Shown here piece by piece: positions 35,713 through 44,233 of a stretch of 64,000 nt of DNA. This DNA comes from CAZEAP01 sp964510315 (GTDB taxonomy: Bacteria > Planctomycetota > Brocadiia > SM23-32), in assembly GCA_964510315.1 (NCBI GenBank), contig CAZEAP010000001.1, positions 197,349 to 261,348 on the forward strand, written 5' to 3'. The notes beneath the pieces are model-generated. The model searched no databases. It saw nothing but the letters and a program-made list of their open reading frames with translations, and was not told the origin of the DNA. Made by a program: the position numbers and the translations under genes. Numbering within the stretch: position 1 is the first letter of the stretch; each line of letters begins with the position of its first letter.

Positions 35713-37284
35713 ATGGCGGAAGAAGAATGGACGAAAGTGGCCGATGAGGAAGAACTAAAGGAAGGGGAGCCCACCTCCGTGAAAGTGGGCAAGAAGTCCG
35801 TGATGCTCGTGAAGATCGAGGGGGAAATCCACGCCTGCGGCGGCAAGTGCACCCACTACGGGGCGCCGCTGGCCAGGGGCCTGCTCCACGACCACACGAT
35901 CACGTGCCCCTGGCACTCGGCGCGCTTCGACGTCCGCTCCGGGGACATGGTCTCCCCGCCGGCACTGGAGGGCGTGGGCTGCTATCCGGTGAAGGTCGAC
36001 GACGGACAGGTATATCTCGGCCCGCGCCCGGAACCGGAGCCCCCGGAGATCCAGGGCGAGGACGACCGGACCTTCGTCATCGTTGGCGCCGGTGCGGCGG
36101 GCAATGCGGCCGCCGAGACCCTCCGCAGGGAAGGGTTCGCCGGTCGGCTCGTCATGATCACCGCCGAACCGGACAGGCCCTACGACCGGCCCACGCTCTC
36201 GAAAGAGTTCCTTGGGGGCGAGGCGCCGAAAAGCTGGCTCCCGCTGCACAGCGAGGAGTTCTACGAACTGCGGAAGGTGGAACTGCTGACCGAGCGCAGG
36301 GTCACCGGACTGGACCCCGAGGGCAAGACGCTGACCTTCCGGGACGGCGAGCGCCTTGCCTTCGACAAGGCCCTCCTGGCCACAGGCGGCGTCCCGCGCC
36401 GCCTGGACGTGCCGGGGGCCGATTTTGAGGATTGTTTCCTGCTCCGCAGCAAGGCCGACGCGCAGGCCATCGTCGAGAAACTGGAGGAAGCCGAGCAGGT
36501 CGTGGTCGTGGGGGCCGGCTTCATCGGCATGGAGGCGGCCTCGGCGCTGAGGGAGCGGGATATCGAGGTCCATGTGATTGCCCCCGAGGATGTCCCCATG
36601 GCCCGGCTCTTCGGGGATGAAGTCGGTCGCTGGCTGCACGAACTCCATTGCTCCGAGGGCGTCTTCTTCCACATGGGCAGCACAGTGGAGGAATTCACCG
36701 GGGACGATTTCCTGGAAGGCGTCCGGCTTTCCGACGGCACGTCTCTATCGGCCGACGTGGCTATCATCGGCGTCGGCATCCGGCCCGCAACCGATTACCT
36801 GGAAGAGACCGGCCTGCTGGAGGACGGGGCCGTTCCGGTGGACGGGACCTTGCAGACCGAGGTAGAGGACATCTACGCGGCGGGCGACATCGCCCTGGTC
36901 CCGCTGCCGGGCGACGGTGAACGCCGGCGCGTGGAGCACTGGGTCGTCGCCGAAAGGCAGGGCCAGCACGCCGCCAGGGCAATGCTCGGCGAGGATTCAC
37001 CGTACGAGGAACTGCCTTTCTTCTGGACCATGCAGCACGGCGTTTCCCTGAAGTACGTGGGATACGGCCGCGGGTACGACGCCACCGCCCTCCGGGGGTC
37101 TATTGATGACGGAGAGTTCATCGTCGGTTACTACGCCGACGGAGCGCTCAACGCGGCCTCAGGGGCGGGACCGGGCGCCGACATCATCACGGTGGCCGAG
37201 GTTCTGCAGAAAGGCGGCAGCATAGAGGCGGAAAGTTTCGAGGACGAGGAAACCGACCTTTCGGAGTTTCTCCCGGAGGATTGA
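35713..37284 (+). CDS. Rieske domain-FAD oxidoreductase (AIF-like)
   Basis: This 523-residue protein starts with a Rieske 2Fe-2S domain: C46-T-H48 and C65-P-W-H68. A flavoprotein follows, with an FAD motif (VIVGAGAAGNAAAE) near residue 120, an NAD motif (VVVVGAGFIGMEAASAL) and the second FAD segment DIYAAGDIALV. The order matches AIFL/ferredoxin-reductase-like proteins that pass electrons between NAD(P)H, FAD and a Rieske centre. The acceptor is unknown. AGGGGG precedes the ATG. It has its own promoter. Confidence 0.93.
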   Translation: MAEEEWTKVADEEELKEGEPTSVKVGKKSVMLVKIEGEIHACGGKCTHYGAPLARGLLHDHTITCPWHSARFDVRSGDMVSPPALEGVGCYPVKVDDGQVYLGPRPEPEPPEIQGEDDRTFVIVGAGAAGNAAAETLRREGFAGRLVMITAEPDRPYDRPTLSKEFLGGEAPKSWLPLHSEEFYELRKVELLTERRVTGLDPEGKTLTFRDGERLAFDKALLATGGVPRRLDVPGADFEDCFLLRSKADAQAIVEKLEEAEQVVVVGAGFIGMEAASALRERDIEVHVIAPEDVPMARLFGDEVGRWLHELHCSEGVFFHMGSTVEEFTGDDFLEGVRLSDGTSLSADVAIIGVGIRPATDYLEETGLLEDGAVPVDGTLQTEVEDIYAAGDIALVPLPGDGERRRVEHWVVAERQGQHAARAMLGEDSPYEELPFFWTMQHGVSLKYVGYGRGYDATALRGSIDDGEFIVGYYADGALNAASGAGPGADIITVAEVLQKGGSIEAESFEDEETDLSEFLPED

Positions 37285-37349
37285 GAGCGAAAGCGCATCT
37301 GCCGGCCCGTTTCAGCGGACCCTGACCCATCGTAAGGAGAGCGCACCAG

Positions 37350-38273
37350 ATGCCGAAGAGCAGCCTTTTCCGTCGCTTTGAGGACAACCCGATCATTGGA
37401 CCCGGCGACGTGCCGGGTGCCAACAGCATCTACAACAGCGCCGTGGTGCCGTTCGAAGGCGGTTATGCCGGCGTGTTCCGCGTGGACGGGCGCGACCTGA
37501 TGCAGTGGCTCCACGTGGGGTTCAGCCAGGACGGGCTCCGGTGGGAGCTGGAGCCGGAGCCGTTCGAGCTGGACTTCGGGGACGTGGACGTGCAGATGCG
37601 CCCCGGCGGTTACGACCCCCGCGTCATCCCGCTGGAGGGCACCTACTACGTGGTGTGGTGCGCCCCCTACCACGGTCCGACGCTGGCCCTCGCGAAAACG
37701 GATGACTTTAAGAACTTCCGGTTCATCTGCAACGCGGTTCCGCCCTATAACCGCAACGGCGTCCTGTTCCCGCGCAGGATCAACGGCAAATACTACCTCC
37801 TGCACCGGCCCAGCGACCGCGGGCACACGCCCTTCGGCGACATCTTCATCTGCGAGAGCGAGGACCTGGTGCACTGGGGCAGACACCGCTTCGTGATGGG
37901 CCCGACCGAGAGGTGGCAGGGCACCAAGATAGGCGCCGGGCCCGTGCCCATCGAGACCGACGAAGGGTGGCTGATGATCTACCACGGCGTCATCACCAAG
38001 TGCAACGGGTTCATCTACTCGGTGGGGGCGGCGCTGCTCGACCTGGAGGAGCCCTGGCGGGTGCTCTACCGGACGCGCCCCTACCTGATGAGCCCCGAGG
38101 CCGACTACGAACGGGTCGGGGACGTGCCCAACGTCGTCTTCCCCTGCGCCGCGACCGTTGACGATGCGACGCGCGAGCTGACCCTCTACTACGGCGGCGC
38201 CGATACCTACGTATGCGCCGCCCATGCCGACCTGGACGAAATCGTTCAGTTCACCATGGAGAACAGCTACTGA
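37350..38273 (+). CDS. GH130-like beta-mannoside phosphorylase-type protein
   Basis: This 307-residue five-bladed propeller has the features of GH130: FEDNPIIGP at the N-terminus, GGYDPRVIPLEGTYYVVWCA with the likely catalytic Asp, an NRNGVLFPRRINGKYYLLHRPS stretch seen as separate NRNGVLFPRRI and KYYLLHRPS, and KIGAGPVPIETDEGWLMIYH. GH130 enzymes phosphorolyse or hydrolyse beta-1,2- or beta-1,4-mannosides; sequence alone does not tell which. AAGGAG lies upstream of the ATG. No signal peptide, so it is cytoplasmic and would act on imported oligosaccharides. Confidence 0.88.
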   Translation: MPKSSLFRRFEDNPIIGPGDVPGANSIYNSAVVPFEGGYAGVFRVDGRDLMQWLHVGFSQDGLRWELEPEPFELDFGDVDVQMRPGGYDPRVIPLEGTYYVVWCAPYHGPTLALAKTDDFKNFRFICNAVPPYNRNGVLFPRRINGKYYLLHRPSDRGHTPFGDIFICESEDLVHWGRHRFVMGPTERWQGTKIGAGPVPIETDEGWLMIYHGVITKCNGFIYSVGAALLDLEEPWRVLYRTRPYLMSPEADYERVGDVPNVVFPCAATVDDATRELTLYYGGADTYVCAAHADLDEIVQFTMENSY

Positions 38274-38321
38274 GCCGGAGAAGGCCATCTGCCGAGTGCG
38301 GCCTTTCCTCCGCCCCGGCTC
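38272..38321 (+). terminator. Imperfect hairpin after the GH130-like gene
   Basis: GAGCCGG (38272-38278) pairs with CCGGCTC (38315-38321), and AAGGCC (38281-38286) pairs with GGCCTT (38300-38305). No T-run follows, so termination is only possible. Confidence 0.35.
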
Positions 38322-38376
38322 AGCAAGAGACGCAGCCACGGCGGATTCTGCTTCGTTCTCCCACGGAGTAAGGCTG

Positions 38377-39774
38377 ATGCATCACCGTGAGGCACCCGAC
38401 GAGCACCGGAACATCAGCGGCGTTTTTCCCCATCTGGCCCTGGAGGCCGACCTCGGACCGCCGCGCTCGGAGTGCGGAGTCGGCGCCCTCATGCCGTGGG
38501 CCGGCAGGCTCTGGCTGGTCACCTACGTGTCCCACAAGAAGGGATCGGGCACCGGGACGGGGCTCTACGAGATCGCCCCGGATTTCAACATGGTGAAGCG
38601 GCCGGAAAGCCATCCCGGCACCTACACCAACCGCTACGTCCACCTGCCGTCCAACCAGCTTTTCATCGGTCCACACGTCATCGACTCCGAACGGAACGTA
38701 CGCACCGTGGAGGAGTTCTTCGACGTCCGGGTCTGCTCCACCTTTGCCCACCTGGAGGACCCGGAGGACAAGGTGCACGTCCTCGGCATGGAGGGCGAGT
38801 TCTACGAGATGGACGTGCACACCCTCGAGACGAACCGGCTGGCGGACCTGACCGAGGTTCTCGGAATTGGCGACTACCACCGCGCGCACTTCAAGGCCGG
38901 GTGGTGTGCGTTCGATCGCGTGGTCGTGGCCAACAACACGTACGACGGTATGGACGTGGAGGAGGGCAGCGGCCAGGGCCGCCTCGCCGAGTGGGACGGT
39001 GAGAGGTGGGAGGTGCTGGAACGCACGGCCTTCGTGGAGGTGACCAGCCGGGGGACTTTCGGCGGAACCATGTTCGCCACCGGCTGGGACCGGGCTTCGG
39101 CCATCCTGAAGGTCTACACCGGGGGCGACGACACCTGGCGCACCTACCGGCTGCCAAAGGCCAGCCACACCTACGACCACATGTGGCAGACCGAATGGCC
39201 GCGCATCCGGGAGACCGAACACGAGCGGTTTTTGATGGACTGCCACGGCACGTTCTACCAGCTCAGCCCGTGGGCCTACGGCGGCCGCGTCTGGGGCGTG
39301 CTGCCCGTCTGCCGGCACCTGTGGGTGTTGGGGGATTTCTGTTCGTGGCGCGGCCTGCTGGTGTTGGGCGCCGACAACGCCAGCCCCAGCCAGGGAGCCA
39401 ATCCCCTCACCGCCGAGCCGCAGAGCGGCCTGTGGTTCGGCAAGACCGACGACCTGTGGGCCTTCGGCAAGCCGGCCGGCTGGGGCGGCCCCTGGTGGGA
39501 GACGCCCGTCAGCTCCGGTGAACCCTCCGATCCCTACCTGATGACGGGGTTCGACCGAAAAGTGCTGCACCTGGCCCACGCGGCGGACCGGGAAGTCAGC
39601 TTCCAGGTGGAGGTGGACTTCCAGGGCTGCGGCGCGTGGCACCGCTACGAGACCCTCCGGGTGCCGCCCGACGGCTACGCGCATCACGAGTTCCCCGCGG
39701 CCTTCAGCGCACACTGGGTGCGCCTGAAGGCGGATGCCGACTGCGTTGCCACGGCGCAGTTGACCTACACCTGA
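38377..39774 (+). CDS. Conserved-looking protein of unknown function, propeller-like
   Basis: This 465-residue soluble protein is rich in Trp, Tyr and Gly-Asp turns, with repeating blade-like segments such as GALMPWAGRLWLVTYVSHKK, NRYVHLPSNQLFIGPHVI and PQSGLWFGKTDDLWAFGKP, suggesting a beta-propeller. There is no signal peptide and no catalytic motif I recognise. It follows the GH130-like gene by 103 bases on the same strand and may belong to the same glycan-processing unit. The ATG at 38377 has AAGG just upstream. Confidence 0.65.
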   Translation: MHHREAPDEHRNISGVFPHLALEADLGPPRSECGVGALMPWAGRLWLVTYVSHKKGSGTGTGLYEIAPDFNMVKRPESHPGTYTNRYVHLPSNQLFIGPHVIDSERNVRTVEEFFDVRVCSTFAHLEDPEDKVHVLGMEGEFYEMDVHTLETNRLADLTEVLGIGDYHRAHFKAGWCAFDRVVVANNTYDGMDVEEGSGQGRLAEWDGERWEVLERTAFVEVTSRGTFGGTMFATGWDRASAILKVYTGGDDTWRTYRLPKASHTYDHMWQTEWPRIRETEHERFLMDCHGTFYQLSPWAYGGRVWGVLPVCRHLWVLGDFCSWRGLLVLGADNASPSQGANPLTAEPQSGLWFGKTDDLWAFGKPAGWGGPWWETPVSSGEPSDPYLMTGFDRKVLHLAHAADREVSFQVEVDFQGCGAWHRYETLRVPPDGYAHHEFPAAFSAHWVRLKADADCVATAQLTYT

Positions 39775-39844
39775 TCGCGCGGTTCGCCTGACGTATCCGG
39801 CCCGCCTTTGACGGGGCCGCCTGTGCGGCTTACACACGGGGGCC

Positions 39845-39970
39845 GTGGACGACATCCACGACCGCATCCCGGGCTGCATGGTGGGCAATGCGATAGGGGA
39901 CGCCTTTGGCGGACCCATCGAAATGCGCACGGCCGAAGACCTGCGGGAGCCGGCCGGCGCGACCTGCTCC
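39845..39970 (+). pseudogene. N-terminal remnant of an ADP-ribosylglycohydrolase
   Basis: From a GTG at 39845 the reading frame gives RIPGCMVGNAIGDAFGGPIE, the unmistakable first helix of ADP-ribosylglycohydrolases (GxxxGxAxGDAxGxPxE), then RTAEDLRE. After about 40 codons the match is lost and the frame runs into the 3' end of the neighbouring minus-strand gene. The family needs about 250 residues or more, including Asp pairs near the C-terminus, so this is a truncated remnant. Confidence 0.65.
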
Positions 39971-39980
39971 CTTCCTCCGG

Positions 39981-40967
39981 TTATGTATCCCCGCGGATGC
40001 CGAACTCGGCCCACAGGGGATAGTGGTCCGAGATGCGCCAGGAGAGCTTCCTTTTCGTCAGGCCACGGGACTGGAGCGTGTGACCCTTGAAGTCGAACCC
40101 GCCGGCCCGCCGGTAGTCCAGAGAGAGCGCCGGTGTCGCGCCGGCTCCCTCGAACCAGGCGATCTGGTCGTAGTACTTCTCCAGGTTCGGCTTCTCCGGG
40201 TCGCTGAACAGCGTGCGCGGGACGTGGCGGAGGTCCGTCGGGACGCTCAGGCCGGTCCCGGTGAATGCCTCGTAAAGCTCGTCCCCCTCGCGGTCGATGT
40301 TGAAATCGCCCAGCGCGATCAGGTTGTGACCATACGACTTGACGTCCCGCGCCCAGTCGGCCAGCCATTCGGCGATCGCCCGCAGCTCGGGCAGCCGGTC
40401 GGAGCTTCCCTCGCCGTAGAGCACGTGGAGGGTCACCAGGATGAACGTCTTGTCTCCCGCCAGGAAGCTGACCGCGTAGGGGGTGCGCGCGAACTGCTCC
40501 TGGAGGGCGTCGGGGTCTATCTCCTCCAGTTGCTCCCGGGGCACCACCAGCTCGCAGGCCAGACCGGAGGGCTTCACCCGCCGGGTGTCGAACACGAACG
40601 CCATCCGCTCGCCGTTGCCGGGGTCTCCCCGCGTGACGTCGGTCAGTATGACGCCCCATTCCGGCCCCAGGTCCTCAAGCATGTGGCGGAGCGCACGGAG
40701 GTCTTTCTTCGCTTCCTGGATGGCCACCACGTCGAAGCGCGAGACGATCTCGCCGATGCATTTCAGGGCGTGGAGGTCCCTCGTCGGGCTGTCGCCGGAC
40801 TCGGCACGCCACTTCATGGTGAGCCCGCCGAAACACCGGATGTTCCACGTGCCGATCAGCAGGTTGCGATCGACCGTCTTGGCCGGAATCTCATCGTCGA
40901 GCACATCCCGGAGCGCGGCCAACTCGGCTCGGACCTCTTCAGGCGGAGTGTCGGTTATCTCAGCCAT
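39981..40967 (-). CDS. Endonuclease/exonuclease/phosphatase-family protein
   Basis: This 328-residue protein has the EEP fold residues in order: LLIGTWNIRCFG (Asn), VVAIQEAKKD (catalytic Glu), LIALGDFNID (Asp-Asn) and RISDHYPLWAEF (Asp-His). Members cut phosphodiesters in nucleic acids or lipids; the target here is unknown. There is no signal peptide. The ATG at 40967 with GGGAG upstream is preferred over a longer start inside the GH65 gene. It follows the GH65 fusion by 16 bases, so it is probably cotranscribed. Confidence 0.88.
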   Translation of the reverse strand: MAEITDTPPEEVRAELAALRDVLDDEIPAKTVDRNLLIGTWNIRCFGGLTMKWRAESGDSPTRDLHALKCIGEIVSRFDVVAIQEAKKDLRALRHMLEDLGPEWGVILTDVTRGDPGNGERMAFVFDTRRVKPSGLACELVVPREQLEEIDPDALQEQFARTPYAVSFLAGDKTFILVTLHVLYGEGSSDRLPELRAIAEWLADWARDVKSYGHNLIALGDFNIDREGDELYEAFTGTGLSVPTDLRHVPRTLFSDPEKPNLEKYYDQIAWFEGAGATPALSLDYRRAGGFDFKGHTLQSRGLTKRKLSWRISDHYPLWAEFGIRGDT

Positions 40968-40983
40968 GGTCTTGCTCCCGAGT

Positions 40984-43956
40984 TCAGATGGTGTCGGTTT
41001 CACCTCGGACAGGGACGGCCGCCTCCGGCTCGGAAGGGGAGAGGGTCACTTCTTCCCCCGACGACGTGAACTCGACCGCGGGGCCGGAGAGGAGCCGGTA
41101 TTCGACCTGCTCCGGGGCGACCTTCACGCCGATGCGGCTGCCGCGGTATACGATATCGAAGCTGTAGGAGTCCCACGCCTCGGGTAGACAGGGATCGAAG
41201 TGGAGGCCGTCGGGCCAGTCGCGCATGCCCGCGAAGCCGTTGACAACGGCCATCCAATTGCCGCCCGCACAGGCCAGGTGCAGCCCGCCGGCGGTATTCC
41301 GCTTGAAGTCGTCCAGGTCCAGCCGCACGCTCTGGCGGAAGTAGTCGTAGGCATCCTCCGGCCTGCCGATCTCGGAGGCGATGATGCTGTGGATGCCGGC
41401 CGAAAGGCTGGAACCGTGGCAGGTGAGCGGCTCGTAGAACTCGTAGTTCGCTCTTTTGACCTCCCGATCGAACTCCCACCCCAGCACGAACATCAGCAGG
41501 ACGACGTCCGCCTGCTTGATCACCCGCATCCTCCAGAGGTTCAGCGGGTGCGTGCTCCACCGGATGTCGGTGTTGCGGGGAACCTTGCTCATGTCCACGG
41601 GCTCGAGGCGGAGGAACGAGTCGTCCTGCTCGTGGATGCCCAGTTCCTCGTTCCACGGCACGTACATGCTTTCGGCGGCCCGCAGCCAGAGTTCCCGTTC
41701 CTCCGGGCCGAGGGCGAGTTGGGCGCTCAGTTCGGCGAACTCCTCCGGTCGCCGCTCCTCCATCCGGCGCCAGACGTCGGCGGCGTAACGGAAATGCCAC
41801 GCGGCCAGCATGTTGGTGTAGCAGTTGTTGTTGACGCCGCAGGCATACTCGTCCGGGCCGCAGACCACGTTGATGCAGAACCGGTCGTCGCGGAGGGCGA
41901 TGAACGCCCCGAGGTCGGCCAGGAACCGTGCCGTCTCGAACAGTATCTCCGCCCCGTGGTCGTAGAGGAACGCCTCGTCACCGGTCTGTTGCGTGTAGCG
42001 AGCGACCGCCAGTGCGATGTCGCTCACCAGGTGGTACTCGGCCGTGCTGGCCTCGTGCACGACCCCACACTCCTCCCCGGAGATGGAATTCCAGGAGTAG
42101 AGCGCCCCCGCGCCGTCCATCTGCTCGGCGCGCTCCCGGGCGCGGTCGAGCAGGCCCCACCGGTACATCAAAAGCGGCCGAACTGCGCCCGGCCGGGTGT
42201 AGAGGAAGTAAGGTGAGATATACATCTCGGTGTCCCAGAAGACGTGTCCGCTGTAGGCGTCGCCGGTCAGGCCGTTGGCGGAGATGCTGCGGAGGTCGTC
42301 TTCCGGATGGCTCTGCCGGAGATGGAACAGGGAGAAGCGGAGCGCCTGCTGGTCCGAAACGTTTCCCCCTATCTCCACGTCGGCTTCCTGCCAGTGGCGC
42401 GCCCACCAGTCGGTCTGCTCGGCCAGGAGCGCCTCGAACCCGTCCTCCGCCGCGGCGCGCGCTCCTTCGACGGCTTCCGAGACCAGTTTCCCCTCGGAGG
42501 CTTCAAGGTTGGTGTAGAAGCAGGCGTGTTTCTCAAGCGTGACGCTCTGCCCGGCGGGAGCATCTACCTCGAACCGCTCGACAAGGTGGTCTCCCTCTTC
42601 CGGTGTGAAGACCGCAGTGCTGGCGTGCTCGCCGGACAGCTCGTGCAGGAAGGCCATGCCGATGCGGAAGGGCGCGGTTTTGGTTCGGTAGAGGAAGTGC
42701 TGCACCTCACGGTCCTGGCCGTGCTCCACCAGTTCTGTGTGCTCGCCGGGCAGGGCGCGGCCGGGCACTTTCCCGCGGAACTCGCTGACAAATGCCAGCC
42801 GCACGTCGCTGTCGAGCGGCGTAACCTCGCAGCGGAGGGCCGCGTTGTGGCGCCGCCTCATGCTGACCAGCCGGGTGGTCCGGATGCGCAGTTTCGCGCC
42901 GGCGGGGCTCTGCCAGACAAGCGAGCGCTCGAGCACGCCGCGGCGCATGTCCAGCTCCCGCCGGTATTCGGTCACCTCGCCGCGCGACATGCTGAAGCGT
43001 TCGCCGTCCACCTCGATGTTGAGGGCGCGCCAGTCACACAGGTTCAGCACGGCGTGGCGGTGGGGGGGATAGCCGGGAAACCGCACCACAAACTCGTAAG
43101 GCTCGTAGCCGTAGATGCCGTTGATGAAGGTTGCGGGATAGGCCGGCCCGGCGGGCGCCCCGGCTTCCTCCTCGTAGGAGCCCCGCAGGCCGATGTAACC
43201 GTTAGACAGGGCGAACACGCTCTCCCAGTAGCCGCGGCGGTTCGGCCGGGGTTCGGTCTCCGCCAGGGTCCACGCCTCCGCCGGTGGGCGGGACGTCCGG
43301 CCGGCGTCCAGGAGCGCGCCGACGTCGACCTCCTCGTAGTCCTGCACGCACTCCGGTGCGTTCGGCAACACCTCGGGCGTTCCGACGCCGATGCATTTCA
43401 TGCCGGCGGCCAGGGCGGCCTCCACTCCCGATTCGGCGTCTTCAAAGACGAGACAGTGGAAGGGGGGCACGCCGAGTCCGTCGGCGGCGAGCAGGAATAT
43501 CTGGGGGGCCGGCTTGGCCCGGCTGATCTCGTTGCCGGTCACTATCGCCCGGAAGCGGCCGGTCAGCCCCAGCCGCTCCAGCACGGTGAGGGCGTTCCTG
43601 CTGGAGGAGCAGAGCCCCAGGCGGACGCCCTCGGCGCGCAGCTTCTCAATGAGTTCCAGCGCCCCCGGGTAAAGGTCGTCCTCGTTCAGCTCTGTGCGCA
43701 GCATCTCCTGGTAGTAGCCGTTCTTCCGCTCCGCGCAGGCCTTTTTTTGTTCTTCACTCAGTTCTACATCGTTGTGGTCGAGGATCACCTGCAGCGACGC
43801 CATCCGTGGAATGCCGCGGAGCTGATTATTCAGCTCCTCATCGAAGTCCCAGCCCTCTTCTTCGGCCAGTTTTTTCCAGCCCAGATAGTGGTATTTGTCG
43901 GTGAAAACGATGACGCCGTCCAGGTCGAAAAGAACCGCCTTTATCTGGTGTTTCAT
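40984..43956 (-). CDS. Beta-phosphoglucomutase-GH65 phosphorylase fusion
   Basis: This 990-residue protein joins two enzymes. Residues 1 to about 215 are a HAD beta-phosphoglucomutase (D11-L-D13 nucleophile motif, then a cap and RAKPAPQIFLLAA). Residues about 225-990 are a GH65 disaccharide phosphorylase, with FWDTEMYISPYFLYTRPGA and a GPDEY motif whose E703 is the general acid. GH65 releases beta-glucose 1-phosphate from alpha-glucosides such as maltose, trehalose or kojibiose; the fused mutase turns it into glucose 6-phosphate. The chain is cytoplasmic. The substrate disaccharide is unassigned. Confidence 0.93.
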   Translation of the reverse strand: MKHQIKAVLFDLDGVIVFTDKYHYLGWKKLAEEEGWDFDEELNNQLRGIPRMASLQVILDHNDVELSEEQKKACAERKNGYYQEMLRTELNEDDLYPGALELIEKLRAEGVRLGLCSSSRNALTVLERLGLTGRFRAIVTGNEISRAKPAPQIFLLAADGLGVPPFHCLVFEDAESGVEAALAAGMKCIGVGTPEVLPNAPECVQDYEEVDVGALLDAGRTSRPPAEAWTLAETEPRPNRRGYWESVFALSNGYIGLRGSYEEEAGAPAGPAYPATFINGIYGYEPYEFVVRFPGYPPHRHAVLNLCDWRALNIEVDGERFSMSRGEVTEYRRELDMRRGVLERSLVWQSPAGAKLRIRTTRLVSMRRRHNAALRCEVTPLDSDVRLAFVSEFRGKVPGRALPGEHTELVEHGQDREVQHFLYRTKTAPFRIGMAFLHELSGEHASTAVFTPEEGDHLVERFEVDAPAGQSVTLEKHACFYTNLEASEGKLVSEAVEGARAAAEDGFEALLAEQTDWWARHWQEADVEIGGNVSDQQALRFSLFHLRQSHPEDDLRSISANGLTGDAYSGHVFWDTEMYISPYFLYTRPGAVRPLLMYRWGLLDRARERAEQMDGAGALYSWNSISGEECGVVHEASTAEYHLVSDIALAVARYTQQTGDEAFLYDHGAEILFETARFLADLGAFIALRDDRFCINVVCGPDEYACGVNNNCYTNMLAAWHFRYAADVWRRMEERRPEEFAELSAQLALGPEERELWLRAAESMYVPWNEELGIHEQDDSFLRLEPVDMSKVPRNTDIRWSTHPLNLWRMRVIKQADVVLLMFVLGWEFDREVKRANYEFYEPLTCHGSSLSAGIHSIIASEIGRPEDAYDYFRQSVRLDLDDFKRNTAGGLHLACAGGNWMAVVNGFAGMRDWPDGLHFDPCLPEAWDSYSFDIVYRGSRIGVKVAPEQVEYRLLSGPAVEFTSSGEEVTLSPSEPEAAVPVRGETDTI

Positions 43957-44010
43957 CTTCGGAAGATACCTCGCCTTCTGGGGTTCAACCCGGGGCTCTG
44001 CTACGCCTCA

Positions 44011-44039
44011 AAGCTACACTTCTCCCTTCGGACGGTCAA
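44011..44039 (-). promoter_or_regulatory. Sigma70-like promoter for the mutase-GH65 and EEP genes
   Basis: On the minus strand TTGACC (44039-44034) and TAGCTT (44016-44011) have a 17-base spacer; the transcript would begin near 44004, about 48 bases before the ATG at 43956. Confidence 0.45.
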
Positions 44040-44133
44040 GGGGGCGGACGCTAAGGGGGGAACTACGGAGCCTCCTGCGCGCCAAAGCGGGGCGCCACCC
44101 CCGCGGCCGGGACCAGTGCCCGCGTCGGTTCCA

Positions 44134-44162
44134 TTGAAAGTAGCACCCCGGCCCGCTACGAT
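44134..44162 (+). promoter_or_regulatory. Sigma70-like promoter for the P-type ATPase operon
   Basis: TTGAAA (44134-44139) and TACGAT (44157-44162) have a 17-base spacer; the start would be about 65 bases before the ATG at 44234. Confidence 0.52.
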
Positions 44163-44233
44163 ACCGTGGCGGGGCTTGTGCCGTTGCTGTTCCGAGGTTC
44201 GGCACTTCTTCACTCGAAGGCTGCGACCGGGCC

